Positions 10,851 to 23,640 of a stretch of 64,000 bases of DNA are shown here, in pieces. This DNA is from Euryodendron excelsum (lineage: Eukaryota; Streptophyta; Magnoliopsida; Ericales; Pentaphylacaceae): positions 3,715,001 to 3,779,000 of the forward strand of contig CM065378.1 in the NCBI GenBank assembly GCA_033060915.1, written 5' to 3'. The translations under genes and the position numbers were made by a program. Under the pieces are notes generated by a model. That model ran no database searches. It was not told the DNA's origin and saw only the letters and a program-made list of their open reading frames with translations. Each line of letters begins with the position of its first letter. Position 1 is the first letter of the stretch.

Positions 10851-13800
10851 AGTTCTCTCTTCTACTGTTCAGAGAACTCTCAATCTCAAGCATTTCTTCC
10901 CTTCATCTCTCTCTGTCCTTTGCTCTTGCCTCTCACAGTGTTTTCTTTGGATAGTCATGGCTATTTGGTCTTGAGAAATTTTGTTTTCCGGATCTCTTAG
11001 TATCACAGAGGTGTTGAAAGCAAATGTTCTTCTATTGTTCAATTTTTCGAACTGGTTTAGAGTTTGATAGCAGTGGTTGTTCAGTCTTCAGAAGATCGAG
11101 GTGTTCTCTCTATATTTTTTTTTGTTATTTTCTATTGTTCTATCTGTTTATTTTTGTGTTTCTCTCTTAACTCTGACTTTCATTTGTTCACTTGTGTTGT
11201 ATTACTTGGGATGTTTTCTATCTCTATCAGGTTCTCTCTTTTGATTCTTTTAATTTTTTTTGGGTTCTGCTTTTGGTGTTGAAACGATGGCTTTTAGTAC
11301 ATTCTTTTCGTTTGAGGCCTATTGTTTCATCTCTGATCAGCAGTGTTGAATGATCTGGTCGTGGTGTCTTTGATGAGGTGGTTATTTTGATCTATTGATT
11401 TCTCTCGTTCTCTCTGTCATCAGGTCGACGGCGCTGTGTTCAATTGCAACACACACACTAATCTTTGCCAAATTGCAGAGCACAGTGAATGTCAATGGGA
11501 GAGGTCTGCTCTCTCTCTCTCTCTCGTATTCTCTCCTTGTTTTTGTTTCTCTCGGTTGTTGCTTTCGTCGGTTGTTGGTTTTCAAATTTTCTCAGTTTTC
11601 TTTTCCTGTTTTGCTTATGATTTTGGAATGATGGCTTTTGGTTTTTCCTTCCTGTTTCATCTCTTTATTCTTCTCTAATCATCGACATTCAATGGCAGAT
11701 GATGGTACTTCCCATGAATTAAACTTTCTGATGTATCCTTGCTCTGCTCTTCGGGTTGAAATGAGATTTTAAACCAATCATGTGAGATCCTAACATTCTT
11801 GATGATGGTTTTTCTGTAGATATGCTCATCTGTTTGCAAGGCTGCACCTATGATGTATATATGCATGTTGAAGTATTTGGATATCTATATATTGCACAAG
11901 CACCAACTGTCACATTGAAATTATGTCTTCTTATAAGACATTGGAATTGACGGATGAGTGTTAGTTACTAATTCGGATGTGTTTATTCTATGAAATTAGG
12001 ATGAGTTTGAGGTTAGGCTTGAGACTCCAGCGATTTGGGTAGTGAGGTAAATTTGATTACTTGTATTGATAGCTGTTGAGGTTTCTTTAGTCGACTCTGT
12101 TTTATCTGCTCCTTTTTCCCCCTTTTCCTCCTTTGTATAGGAATTTGAGTGTGTGTGTTTTGTGTTGTTTGGGGCTTGTAATGATGTGTTTAATTTTTTG
12201 AGAAAGCGTGTATAGACGAAGGAAGGTAAGTGTTGAAGAATGGAGGTCACAACAAAGTAACATTTGAATTGTTTCTCTGTTACTGAGTAATTTCTTTCTA
12301 AGAATTTTTGGGTTATTCTTCTTTTTTGGGCAAGCAAAATGAGAGCGAAAATGAAAAAGAGAAAAGCCAATGTACGTATTTTTCACGTGCAAATTTTTGT
12401 GAAGATCAAAACTATCCTATCATGCTGATTGCATAGCTACTAACTTATTTATTTATTTTTTTCAAGATAAGTCCAAAATCTTCTATTGTGTGTGTAATAC
12501 AGATTCATAGTAACGATTTGAATGTTAGCCAAAGAGCCGTTGCTTTCTTTAAGTGTCCCCCAATGAGGAATATCTGCTTTGGGGTTAGGGGATTGGGGTA
12601 CAGTGTCAGAGAACACCTTGAAACATCTTTTTTTTTTTTCTTTTTTTCCATTAAAACCTGCTGTTCTAAGTTTTTTATTTTGGGTGCTTCAGTTGTTGTT
12701 TATTCTTTTTGTAGCATTAGATTGATTATCATCATCACCACCCCATGCTTATATCACTGAAATTATTTAAGTTAACATACTTGGAAGAATTATGGACTTT
12801 TAACAATAACTTATCTAGCTTTGTTATCTTAAATGCTTCTATTGAGGTATAAATATGGGTGCCATGATCTTGATCATGCAGCTAATGGTAAGAGCAGAGT
12901 GAACTGTGATGAAAACAATAAGCAAGCAATACTCAGGACTGTAATGGAAATGAAAAAAGAAAATATTCAATAAAGCACTGTCAATAAATCACTCCTTGCC
13001 ATGTTGCATCTCACTCTAGTTAATTACCATGGACTACTTTAGCAATGATGACTTCATGTTATTGTGTGTTACTGAATGACAACGTTGCAATTTGAGTAGG
13101 TACTTTTGATATCTTAGCTCATTATATTGGGTCTCCATTTTCTATTCATATTCTTACTAATGAAGTTTCCACATTGATTGCCAATTAGGTGAAGTGAAGA
13201 ATTTCATTATAATGGTGGCTCTATATTTTTATTCTCAATTAACGAGAAGATTTCAACTAAAACTTAGAGGGAAAAAAGGTACGTGCTCCTATTGTTAGCC
13301 TCTCAGTTTGCAGGTTTTCATTTTGTCCCTTATCTGTTTGTGGTGCCTACTTATATAATTATACTCTTTTCTATCTGTGATGTATTAGTTCATTTATAAA
13401 TGCAGCAATTGAACAAATTATTCATTGACTGGGATAGAAAAATATATTGTAATTCTTGCCTTAATTTGAATTTTAGATTTTCGTTTGGTGACTCGTTTGT
13501 TTTTATTGCTATGTTAAGTTATCAAATGAATTACAAATTTCTTATTCCGTGGACACAGTTATAAATTTCAATATTTTCTTGTGGGGAAGATATATTGAAT
13601 GGGTAGCCCTTCCCCTCCCTCCCCCCCTCTTCCCCTCTCTCTCTGTGTTAAGCTTTAAACTCCTGTTTGGTTTGTGTTTTAGAAATCACTTGGTGACAGC
13701 TAATGAAGATGGCTTTTAATACCATTTGCTTTAGATGCTTGTGTGCTTTCAAATGTGGGTTTTGGAAAATTTCAATTTCACAGATGATTTTCTTTGTTTC

Positions 13801-14225
13801 TTAAGTTCGCTTAGCTTAATATAAATTTGAATAAATCTTTTATCAATTAATGAGGTAATTTCTTTCAAATGTCTTGGAAAGGATTTGTTGCAGAATTTAG
13901 ATCCATCAAATGGGATACTAACAAACAAGACATATTGGATATTCGTTCGAATTCATCAATTACCCACCAAGGAGTAGCTTGTGCTTTCTAACCAAATCAG
14001 GTAAAGAAAGTATACACCGATAGGTTGGTTGTTGCCAACTCACCTGAAGAGGGAGATCCTTTCGCTTAAATTGAACTGTGGGCTAACTGTGCGCACTGTG
14101 AACAATACCATGCCCACAGTAGACGTCAGCTTTATTTTTTTTAGCCTATTTAAGGCCATTTTTGGCCAACATTTGGGGCTCTCTTCAATTTTCCCATACT
14201 TTTAGAATTTTTAGAGAGTTGTAGG
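9933..14225. other. Intergenic; leader-like CT-rich zone, no gene recognised
   Basis: A possible AATAAA signal for the PPR gene lies near 10032. A TATATATATA stretch at about 10509-10518 is followed by CT-rich sequence (10800-11700) that looks like plant 5' UTR with long T-rich intron-like runs. A short frame from the ATG at 11691 (MADDGTSHELNFL...) is only 26 codons. I cannot connect it to downstream exons. The missing first exons of the MED27 copy are not visible here. Confidence 0.4.
10813..10848. repeat. CT dinucleotide microsatellite
   Basis: About 17 CT units lie in a pyrimidine-rich stretch of the kind seen in plant leaders. Confidence 0.9.
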
Positions 14226-15935
14226 TGTTAGTCCAAGAAGGCAACCCAAGAAGGGGGGTGAATTGGGGTTTATAGGATTTATAACAAGAATTCCAACTAA
14301 AAACAGTTTATATATTTTAATAACAATTAATCAAAGTATATATATAAGCAAGCAGGTATAGTGTGCAAATAAGCAAAACAGAGGCAGAAGAGAAGAGCAC
14401 CAGATTTATACAGGCTCGGCCAACCTTGCCTACGTCCTCTCTTCTTCGATCCTTTCGAAGGGATTCCACTATGTAACACTCTTTACACAGCTGCTGGTTT
14501 TGTCACAAGTGCCCAGCTCACTCTTACAAAAGTTTCTTCCCAAACTTTCAAAATCCAAGAGATTTTGTCCAAGCTTTTCTCAAACTTACAAGTGATTTTG
14601 TCCAAGTTTCACTCAAACTTATAAGTGTTTTTACCCAAGAACACTCAAACTTACATGTTTACAAACCCACCCAAGTGAAATGAATAAAGGTTATACAATG
14701 GGTAACTCTCCTAATGAGTATATGAACAGATACAACTCAATGAATAACCTTAAACACTTAGTAGAAATGTGTGGCAGTTAAGGCATGGGAGATTTCAGCT
14801 TCAAGCTCTTGATACCAATGATGTAATTGCTCTAATCATCATTGTAGAAGCTGTATGTATCTTGTATTTAAAGATATGGATCAATTCTAGCCGTTGGAGA
14901 AGTACGGGAAAAGTTTTGGTTGCATATTGCCCTATACCGTCTGTCAGAAATATAGCCGTTGCTGTCTGGGGGTCGACTCTTTTTACAATGAGTCAACTCT
15001 TTTTGCATTTCAGCAGATTTGTTAAGGCTCTGTCCAAATGAGTCGACTCTTTTAAGTAGTCTTCAAAATTTTTGTTCTCTGTTAAAATGAGTCGACTCTT
15101 TTGAGTCTCCAGCAGATTTCCAAGGATCTGTTCGAAAGAGTCGACTCTTTTTACTCGAGGGGTCGACTCTTTTAGGAAAATCCTTAGTTTTGTAATATTT
15201 CTTTATTTTTCTACAAAGTCTTCAATTTTTTCAAGGATCATCCAAATAGGCTTTTTAAAGCTTGCAAACACTTCTTCAAGGTTGGATGATTCCAAGAACA
15301 TCTTCAACCCATTCTAGGTGAATTTACTTCATTTTCATTACTTGTAGAGCTCTTCCATCATCAATGCTTCAACCATTTAACCAAGTCTTTATCATGATCT
15401 TCAAGAGAGCTTTCAAGACTTAAAATCTCCATTTCTTCAACTGATTTTTTATTCTTCTTTGAACATCTTTATTTCTAGATTTCTTTTAGAATTCTTCAAT
15501 TAATATAACTTCTTCATAGACTTTAACAAATCTTCCAAGAAAGCTTTTCTAGTCTTGTGATTCCTTCCATGTCTTTAAGACATCTTCAAATCTAACAAGA
15601 AAGCTTTCATATCTTTGAGTCGGTTTCTTCTTTTTCCATTCTTGCAAGATATCTTCAAGTCCTCAAAGTCTTTAATCTTTTCAATCAAGACTTTGAGCAT
15701 TTTCATTTTTTTTCCTTGACATTCATTTTCTTCATTCTCTTATAAGATCTCCACTTGTTGAATGTGTCATCTCATTAAGCTTTTTATTCTTCATTCTAAT
15801 ATTTGCATCATGAATCTTCCATTTTGATAAGCTTCAAGTCAAGCTCTAATTAATAATTAATCTGCACACTAAGTAGAATTATTAGATCATTAAACCATGT
15901 TTTGTTATCATCAAAATCAAGGCATTGACTCAACA
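14226..15935 (-). mobile_element. Solo LTR, Ty1/copia-type, with perfect 5-bp target duplication
   Basis: The 1710-bp unit starts TGTTAG and ends CAACA. It is flanked by the identical pentamer GTAGG at 14221-14225 and 15936-15940, the hallmark of an LTR integration. No second LTR or internal gag-pol is present, so it is a solo LTR left by LTR-LTR recombination. Minus orientation is inferred because the reverse complement begins TGTTGAGTCAATGCC followed by TTGATGATAACAAAA, a start I associate with SIRE/Maximus-like copia LTRs. The interior (14970-15170) carries a cluster of GTCGACTC palindromes in a ~50-100 bp periodic arrangement. Short frames within it are fortuitous. Confidence 0.9.
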
Positions 15936-17695
15936 GTAGGAATAGTGTAGAGATAGAACTTGTAATTTTCTTTTACTTTCTTGCACTTTTTGTCATTTTC
16001 ATTGTATCCAAACACTTGTTTTCTCTTAATTTAATAGAAGATTTACATTTCTTCATGCTTTCTACCATGAACTCTAGTAGCTAATATTCTACTTGGATGC
16101 AATTGTGAATATCTACCAAGGATCTTTAAGGATTTCAATGGAGGTATCTAGAATGCAATAATTTATCCTATGATTTCTCTAAATTCATCTTAATTGGGTT
16201 GTGGATCTATAGAAAATTTGGATTTATAAATACTATTGGTAATTTCTATGCACAATTGATAGTTTGCTTCTTTGATTCTTTGAATTGAATATAAATCTAT
16301 ACTCTATTAAGTGTAAATTCGTTATTTTATGGTTAAAATCTTCCGAATCAAGGATCCATAGAGTGATCCTTTATTTGAGTTATATAATCCTCTATTAAAT
16401 TTCTTGTAGGAATTGGTAGATTGAATCAATTGTATCTAAGCCCCTTTTTAATTGCATCTTAATAGAGTCATTAATTGCTTTGATTGCTAGAGTAGATTTA
16501 ATAGCTTTGCTTTAATTGATTATCAAAATCTCTCCAATCTCAAACATGTTTTTGGTTTTCATTTACTTAGATTCAATTTGCTTAGTTGCTCATCAATTCG
16601 AGTTAGTTTAGTCTTTGTCAAGTGTTGGTAGCCTATATTTGGCTTGATCCTTGAGAAAATCGACTCTGGTACTTATTGGATTTTATACTTCAATCGTGAC
16701 GACTGTTTTGTTATGGGGAAGCTCAAATTTACATTATCTTTGAGAGCGATTCAAAATGCCCTTGAGAGGGAAGAGGATTTTATCCCATGGATTAACTAGT
16801 TTAGAACGGCAGTGTTTGTGCCACCAATGCCATCAGGATGCAGTTGGCACTATTGCAGGTAATTTTGAACTTTTCTGTCCCCTAAAAGATTCTCACTTCA
16901 TTAGTATGCTGTGAGTATTAGTGATTCAGCTTTCAGCTGCTCATTCCATTCCATTTCCTTTTCATCTTGGTTTGGCTCCATTCCATTCCATTTTCATCCT
17001 GGTTTGGCACATGCATGCATGCACGCAAATGCATGTGCCGACAGATATTTAATTTATCCTGTAGGTATAGGACTGTGCAGGGAAGATGAGTGATACACAT
17101 GATTTGACAATGCACATTCTACATTCCTAGATGAAAACACCTTTTCCCTCCTCCATGTTGTTGTGTACTGACACACTAAGAGTTTTGTTTGTCAAGATTT
17201 TTATGTATAACACTTGTTATTTGGACTACATTTGTAGAGAACCACTTACGTGGAAAAGGAAAATCTATGGAATGGTAGAAGTGGACCCTTATCTCCTTTT
17301 AGCTGGATGGGGGAACTAACATTTCATGGATAGTTGTTAGATTTATTTTAGGCTTTGAGAAGGATAACTTCATAGTGAAAAAGTTCTTCTTGTACCCACA
17401 ATAAAAAAGAGAAAAAGAAAATCATGTTCAATTATTCCTACTTTTGATGACGTGTGTTAGCTGGTAATGTTATACCATAGTGCAAAGGAGACACATGAAC
17501 CACTAAATAAAGCCCTGTCAAAAGGCAGAAGTGAAATAACTCGTGAATTGAAAATCTAGTAGACCAACATTACTACATCTCAAAGAAAAAAAAGATTACA
17601 AATCTCTGCCACTTATTTGCATTTTATTTTGGTTGACTAACATTTACCTCTAGTTTCTCATGAAAGGGGAATAGAGTAGATAATTTCTGATGCTA
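15936..17695. other. Non-coding; probable older LTR-retroelement remnant hosting the solo LTR
   Basis: Sequence on both sides of the solo LTR (about 14000-14225 and 15941-16750) reads as one interrupted unit. It has LTR-like features: a 'gcctatttaaggcc' TATA-like block near 14150 and, at about 16640-16700, a phrase resembling the end of Ty3/gypsy LTRs. At 16937-17010 a ~37-bp unit ('ccattccattcca...tcttggtttggc') occurs twice in tandem. No gene is supported. Confidence 0.4.
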
Positions 17696-18168
17696 TATTA
17701 CCTAGAACCTGTATCGTTCTGGTATGTGGAATGAGAACGGGAATAAGAACAGGAACGTGATACGTCACATGTTCTAAAATATGATACGCTAGGGGTAAAC
17801 TTTTATTAAACTATAGAATTAGAATTAAGGTACTTCTGGAAAAATTTTCTTTTAATAACCAGACATTTAATAAAACATAATTTATGTTTTTTCAAATTAA
17901 TTATCTAAAAACACATTCTAGGAGTATTATAACCCCTCTTTTTTTTTTTGCATATTGTTATGCCAAAATTTTATTCTTTCTATATTTTTGTTCATTGCTA
18001 TTGATTTTTTTTCTCCGTTAGGTGACCTTTAAAAATATAAATAGAAAAAAAGATTGGGATCATTTTGGATCGCTAAATTCACCGTTTTAGAACGTTAGAG
18101 TACCATGTTTCAGAACATTATTTCAAAAACGTAATTTGTTAGGGTAGTAGAGTATTATGATAACACAG
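17696..18168 (+). mobile_element. Mutator-like MITE, copy 1
   Basis: This 473-bp AT-rich unit is bounded by an 11-bp direct repeat, TTCTGATGCTA (17685-17695 and 18169-18179). The ends are partly inverted (TATTACC at the left, GATAACACAG at the right). A reverse-complement relative lies at 29610-30055. A target duplication of 9-11 bp is typical of Mutator-like elements, and no transposase frame is present, so this is a non-autonomous MITE. Confidence 0.82.
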
Positions 18169-18750
18169 TTCTGATGCTAGTACATGCGAAGGGTTCAAAC
18201 CACAAAAAAGCAGAAGGGTAGAGACAAACAATGCTGACCAAGGGATAACATGGCATATAAGTTAAGTAATTAACTTGCAATCATGTGTATCAGATAGCAT
18301 GTTGTTTTTCCGTGGCCAGTCCAATAGCTGAGCACATACCAGAATCGACACAAACTTTTCCCAATCTGTAAAACATCTAATAACTCTCTGCATCTCTGTT
18401 TAATTTCTTACACACGCCTAGACCAATGATCACAATCAATGAAAACCAAGCATGGTCGCATGGCCACAGAGAGCATATATCAATGATGGCCAAAGCTTTT
18501 ATGTGGCGGTTGTTGCTCAGTTGGGTAGCATATATGTACATTTGATGTTGAAGTGTCACATGGTAGCGTCCGTAAATCTATCCCTTTTTTTTTTTTTTTT
18601 TTAAGCACATTCATAAATCTTAGGTGTTTTTATTTGCTAGGAAGGCAGTTAGAAGATTCTGGGGTTCTGAACGAGTCTCTTCAGTCATGCAGTAACTCAT
18701 CGGACCTCCACATGCCTTTGGTTTGTCCAGATGGTGCAGTTGTGGCATGT

Positions 18751-19782
18751 TGTCACGGGTTGCCACCTGTGGCACGTCTGGGGTCGCGAGGGACCTTGGC
18801 ATGGGGCATGTCTGAGCATGATTGGCCGGTGGCATGGCAATCTCGTAATTTGTATTTTTCATATTTATTGGATTTATGGATTATGACTCCTCGAGTGGGT
18901 AGGATGTTTCTTCCTATCAGTTTGGAGATGGCTCAGAATGCTATTATAAGGGGGGGCATGGTATTGACTCTACCACCCCTTGGTGCTACCGAAAGGGACA
19001 GCATTCAAGTGAGTCCCCCAAGGAAGTGGGCGAGACTTGGGGGCCGGCTGTGGCACGTGGCTGCAGTCCTCATGCTAGTCAAGGGGCTACATGGGCGGCA
19101 TGGTGCCCGGTGGGGCAAATGTTGGGCATTGACGTCGAGGATGGGGTTGTGGCATTCGCACCCGCTATGCCATAATTATATAGTGGTGGGGCTTATGTTC
19201 ATGATGGATTGGACCTCGGTGTGCACACTTGCATGCCGTGTGTCTCGTGTGCACTTGCGTTTTGGGTTCACGCTTGTGTATACGGTCGCTTGGTTTGGCT
19301 AGCATTGGTGTCGCGAGGCACAATGTTGTGGGCTTAACAGTTGCTAATCGATGGTGCCTTTCCTTGTGGGCAACCTTGACGCGGGGCGCTAAGAGTTTCA
19401 AGGATGAAGGCGTCGCGCCTAACAGGTGATGCTTGGCTGACGCGCGCATATCTAGTTGCACATTGCCATCTGGCTTGTGTTTCGAGAGGGACTGGCGCTA
19501 AGCACATTGCTTGCAGTGTGTGCGCGCATTTGAGTATGGCGTTGCTATCGTCTATAGTTTGGGTAAGCCGAAGGGCTTGAGCATCGAAGGTCCGAACTTA
19601 AAGAGATATGCGAGGCGTTACGGATGGATCCTGGATAAGCGTATAATCTTATGCCTTAGTGTTTGAGTTTGGCGGGACTATTGCTTGGTGCATAGTCGCC
19701 TCACGGGTGTATTCCGCTGCGTATAATCATGGCGGGTCGAATTACTGTCACCGTGTGGTGCCCGGCTTGCCAGCCCGTGACA
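18751..19782 (+). mobile_element. GC-rich solo LTR, copy 1, inserted in a MED27 exon
   Basis: The 1032-bp unit begins TGTCACGGGTTG and ends CAGCCCGTGACA, with an identical 5-bp duplication CATGT at 18746-18750 and 19783-19787. Removing it with one CATGT restores the MED27 reading (...GAVVAC joined to AWKRQL...), which proves it is an insertion. It is conspicuously GC-rich against an AT-rich host. The long frames inside (for example 18553-19302) are a consequence of composition, not genes. The inverted relative is at 36829-37859. Confidence 0.92.
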
Positions 19783-20929
19783 CATGTGCATGGAAACGGC
19801 AACTTGCTGGTCAAGCTGGTGCATCTGCTTTAGACAGGACCAGGTCTGTTTTAAATTCTAAGTGTATGGATACAAGATACTTCTTTGAATTCTATTTTTT
19901 GTTTGTTTATTTAGTTAATTTATTATTATTAAACCTCTTTATTAGCTCTGCCATATGACTTTGGCTCTTAATACTGAGCAGTGGTTTCCTCCATTGGAAT
20001 TCTTGTTGGGAGGGTTCAGTCACCTATTAGGTCCAATGTAAGGACATTATATTTGATAAATCTATATCTTATTAACAGAGGATGTTCTGAATAATCTAAA
20101 TCTTAGGTCAAAATTAGGTGTAACATTGATATATGTTGATGATCACAAATGTGAAGTTTGAAGTAGTAGACTCCATAATTGTGTAATCTTTTCTTTGTAA
20201 CTGCAAACATGCAAACATTTAGTACCATGAAGCTAAGATTAGACGAGAATCAGCTACAGGTCATAAGAGTGTGCTCTTGGTAGTAGTAGTATTAGTGAAA
20301 TGCTTCCTAAGTCATTGCCACAGTAATTAATAGAAGCATTTTCTAACACAAGAAATTAGCCCACAAATACATTCGGTATCTTGACCAAAGTTAATTTAAA
20401 CCGACGCAGCACTTCTGTTCTAGAACATCAATTACTTGGATTTTTGTTTTGATCTCCTCCTCCACCCCTCTTCTTGCTTTCTTTTCTTCTTTTAGTTTTG
20501 TTGCCAGGTTGGGGATGAGGGAGGGTAGTGGAGTAAATTGAGTGGAATTGAGACTAATGATTTGTCCCTTGCGTGGGTGGCTTCACAAAACCTTCCCCCA
20601 CTTTAAGGGTGGACATGGGCTAGGTCTTTGTTACCTGGACTCATGTACACATGTCGGATATAGGTACGAGTCTAAGTATCAGATTCATTTAATTCTCATG
20701 ACCAAGAATACTCAGACATGGCTAGACTTTATTATCTCTTAAATACTTCTTTGACTTTTTTTAAAGGTAAAATGATGTTTATAAACTAAAATATAGTATT
20801 TCATGTATAAAATGGAAGTCTTAGGCATAGTCAAACCATATTTACAACCCATGAATCCAAATTTCTAATGATGATTGCAACGAGATATAAGTAGAGAAAA
20901 CACATATTAATTGATTGCTCCAGAAACAT

Positions 20930-22230
20930 GCCATATAATCTGTACGGTCTCAATGTAGTAATAAAACATGGTGAAGTTTGAGATCAATCCACAAGGAAAA
21001 TGATGGTATATAGAAAATATCACTTTGAACGGTTAAGAATTCACAAAAATAACTCCAAAAAGAGAAAATGAAATATGGTTTTGTTTGGAGAGATTGATTA
21101 TCTAATGACAAAATAAAAATTAAGATTTTAAGAAGTAAGAGAGATATTGGCTAAGAACGATTTAGTTGCCCGGAAAATCGATAATTTAACAAGGTATTTT
21201 GTAACTCAATTAAACTTCAACAACTTATGGCGTTGAATTAGAAGATTTCGCAGTTAAAACCAATTCAGAATCTGATTCAACTTCATTCAATATCTTTGGA
21301 AAATATATTCGAAACATTCATATTAGGGATCTAAGCAACACTCATACGAGATCAACGTCGCGCATGAACACTCAAAGATATGATAACAAACCTTGGATTT
21401 CGAAGGAGAAAGAATGAAGAAGAAGAAGATTTGTTAATTAAAAGATGAAACGAGAAAGCCTAATTGAATACTTTGTTAAACCATCAATTCTTGAACAATT
21501 TTCACATCCCTCGCCTAGGGAAATGATTAGCTACTCATGAATATAATGAAAATCTAAAGTTTTATTGAAGAACAAATAAAAGATTACAAGAAGAGTAAAA
21601 GAAAAACTTAAAGAGACTGTAAAAACTACTATCTAAACTCTATTCTAAACTCCAAGTTCGTCCTCTCATTAATTGGAGTTAAGTTTACTATTTATATGTT
21701 ACAAGGAGCCACAAGAGAACAAGTGAAAACCCTAACTCACCTGATCATCTGGACGGCTAAATGGAGCGTCCAAACGGTAGGCATAATTGAATTCGGCATG
21801 CTTTTTGACCGTTTGGACGCCCAAGGGGACCATTTCAATGGTTAGCAACTATGTAACTTTTTATAGCTCAGTTTTGATCATGATGGAAACCGATTCAGGC
21901 AACGTTCATTAGAGACAAAGTTTTAGATATTGAAGTCTTCTTTCCAATGTCGCAAAAAAGCAGATCAATCGGTTGTCAGAGTAGAGAGTTATGATCAAAA
22001 TACTGAGACATTGTCAAATTTCTATCTCTAGATTTTTCCACCTTGATTCCCTCTTGATTCTTGTTGCTTCTTTTCACCTCCGTTCACTTTCAAAACCTAC
22101 GAAACTCCGTGAAATCTTGTTAAACACAAAAAACACTTAAATAAGACTTTATACAACAATTTTACCGCTAACAAAGTAGAAATTGAAAACCTATAATTAC
22201 ACTTTTAGAGTGTAATCATTAATGTTAGCA
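20930..22230 (+). repeat. Degenerate LTR-like repeat, copy B, in a MED27 intron
   Basis: The second copy of the repeat seen at 1-785; the strongest correspondence is 21700-22230. Near 20950-21000 a phrase of the type 'gagatcaatccacaaggaaaatgatgg' (split by substitutions) resembles sequence often found in plant non-autonomous LTR elements. No coding capacity is present. Confidence 0.5.
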
Positions 22231-22249
22231 AAAATCAAAAAAGTGAAAA

Positions 22250-22754
22250 ATAAATGCAAATCATGGTGTAAAAGGGCAGACATTATCTCGTTATCAGAAG
22301 ATTTGCAAACACCTCTTTGAAGGCTACTACCAAAAGGTGCCAAATTGTGACTTTAGAGCCATCCTGGCTGTTAGGCTCATTATAAAAGTCCATTAGGACT
22401 AGAGGCAGCAATGTGAGAGAGAAGGGACGTGCGCATCACCCTTGGCTTTGCTACCAGGACAAAAGTTGTCCAACACTTGTTTCATGGTCATAATATTGTC
22501 GGCCAGGGTACGAAACTTCTATAGGTCAACCTGTGTTTCCGAAAACATAGATTTGATCCGATTGGAGCTCAATGGACTATTGGTTCAATGACTCATTGGA
22601 TTCAGGATGGCCTTGAGAGGCAATACTACTTCTATGTTTTTTTGGGATGCATCACAAGATGAATATCACTCTTTCGTAGGGGAGTGTATTGTGAGCGACT
22701 ATAAGGGTCGGTGGTGTATGTGTACCCTCTGAGAAATAAGATACTTAGGGACTG

Positions 22755-22792
<38 letters not shown>

Positions 22793-23640
22793 ATAAGCCT
22801 GTTGGACAACTAGTGGTGTCTCCTTATTGAAGGATGGATGGCCTCCTTTATATAGGCAATAAGACCTACAAGGGAGAGCCAACCTGTGACGGTCTTGACA
22901 ACTCTTCATAGGTAGGTAGGATTCAGCTTAGTGATGCAGAGCCGTCTACATTAATGCCTTTGTCGTTTCTTTCATTATGTCTTTTTTCTCGGTGTATATA
23001 AATGAAGATAGATCTCTCTCTCTCTCTCTCTCATGAGACGGGTAAAGTGGTAGGTACCTCTAGGAAAGGGATTAGCACCTTGACAAATCTAATAACTCTA
23101 GCCTTTAAACCACAAGTTCTTGATGGTCTCGCATGGAGTCATGGTTGGCTCGAGATGTCGTGACCGTGAATCACCTGACGGTTGAGTCTTTGGGCTCTGT
23201 ACATGACCCTAGTACTGGAGTATGCTAAGTAGATGGATCTACACCCATATAGGAGTGGTGCCCACAGGTGAGGTGGAGAGTCCCCTGGACAGTTCCTTGA
23301 GAGAGTCACTTGGGAGGGTCCCTTGGCTAGGCCGCAAGAGGGGGGTCTTAGGTGCTCGAGTGGCTCTGGAGCTTGCTTCTAGTCGGGTTCTAGGATTAAG
23401 ACACTGTGTACGTTAGTTTGAACCAATCATACATGGCGATGTCTTGCTAGCTTAGATGGCCAGAAAAGGTGACGTGGTGCTTTTGGCCACATGGGCTCAG
23501 CCACAAACATACAGGGAACTTTTGAGATTTGGGCATCCTTGGGTTGTGATGTACTCAAAACTATCATCATGATTAAGAAAGCTATAAGTTTAAAATTAAA
23601 AACCACATTCATGAGCACTAGGGGCATTCTGCTTTACATT
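22250..23640. other. MED27 intron content: GC-richer, LTR-like, two simple repeats
   Basis: No gene is seen. A GA microsatellite at about 22756-22788 and a CT microsatellite at about 23010-23032 face each other in inverted fashion, ~220 bp apart. 'tttatatagg' at about 22847 and a GC-rich stretch at 23150-23420 look like parts of an old LTR element, but I could not define its ends. Confidence 0.4.

Noticed and set aside
11064..12760. Several 70-125 aa frames downstream of the CT-rich zone
   Set aside because: Low-complexity F/L/S or K/T-rich text from T-rich sequence; no domain, no conserved splice pattern.
18553..19302. 249-aa open frame on the plus strand
   Set aside because: It begins in an intron-like T run, crosses a MED27 exon remnant and then reads through the GC-rich solo LTR, where high GC keeps several frames open.
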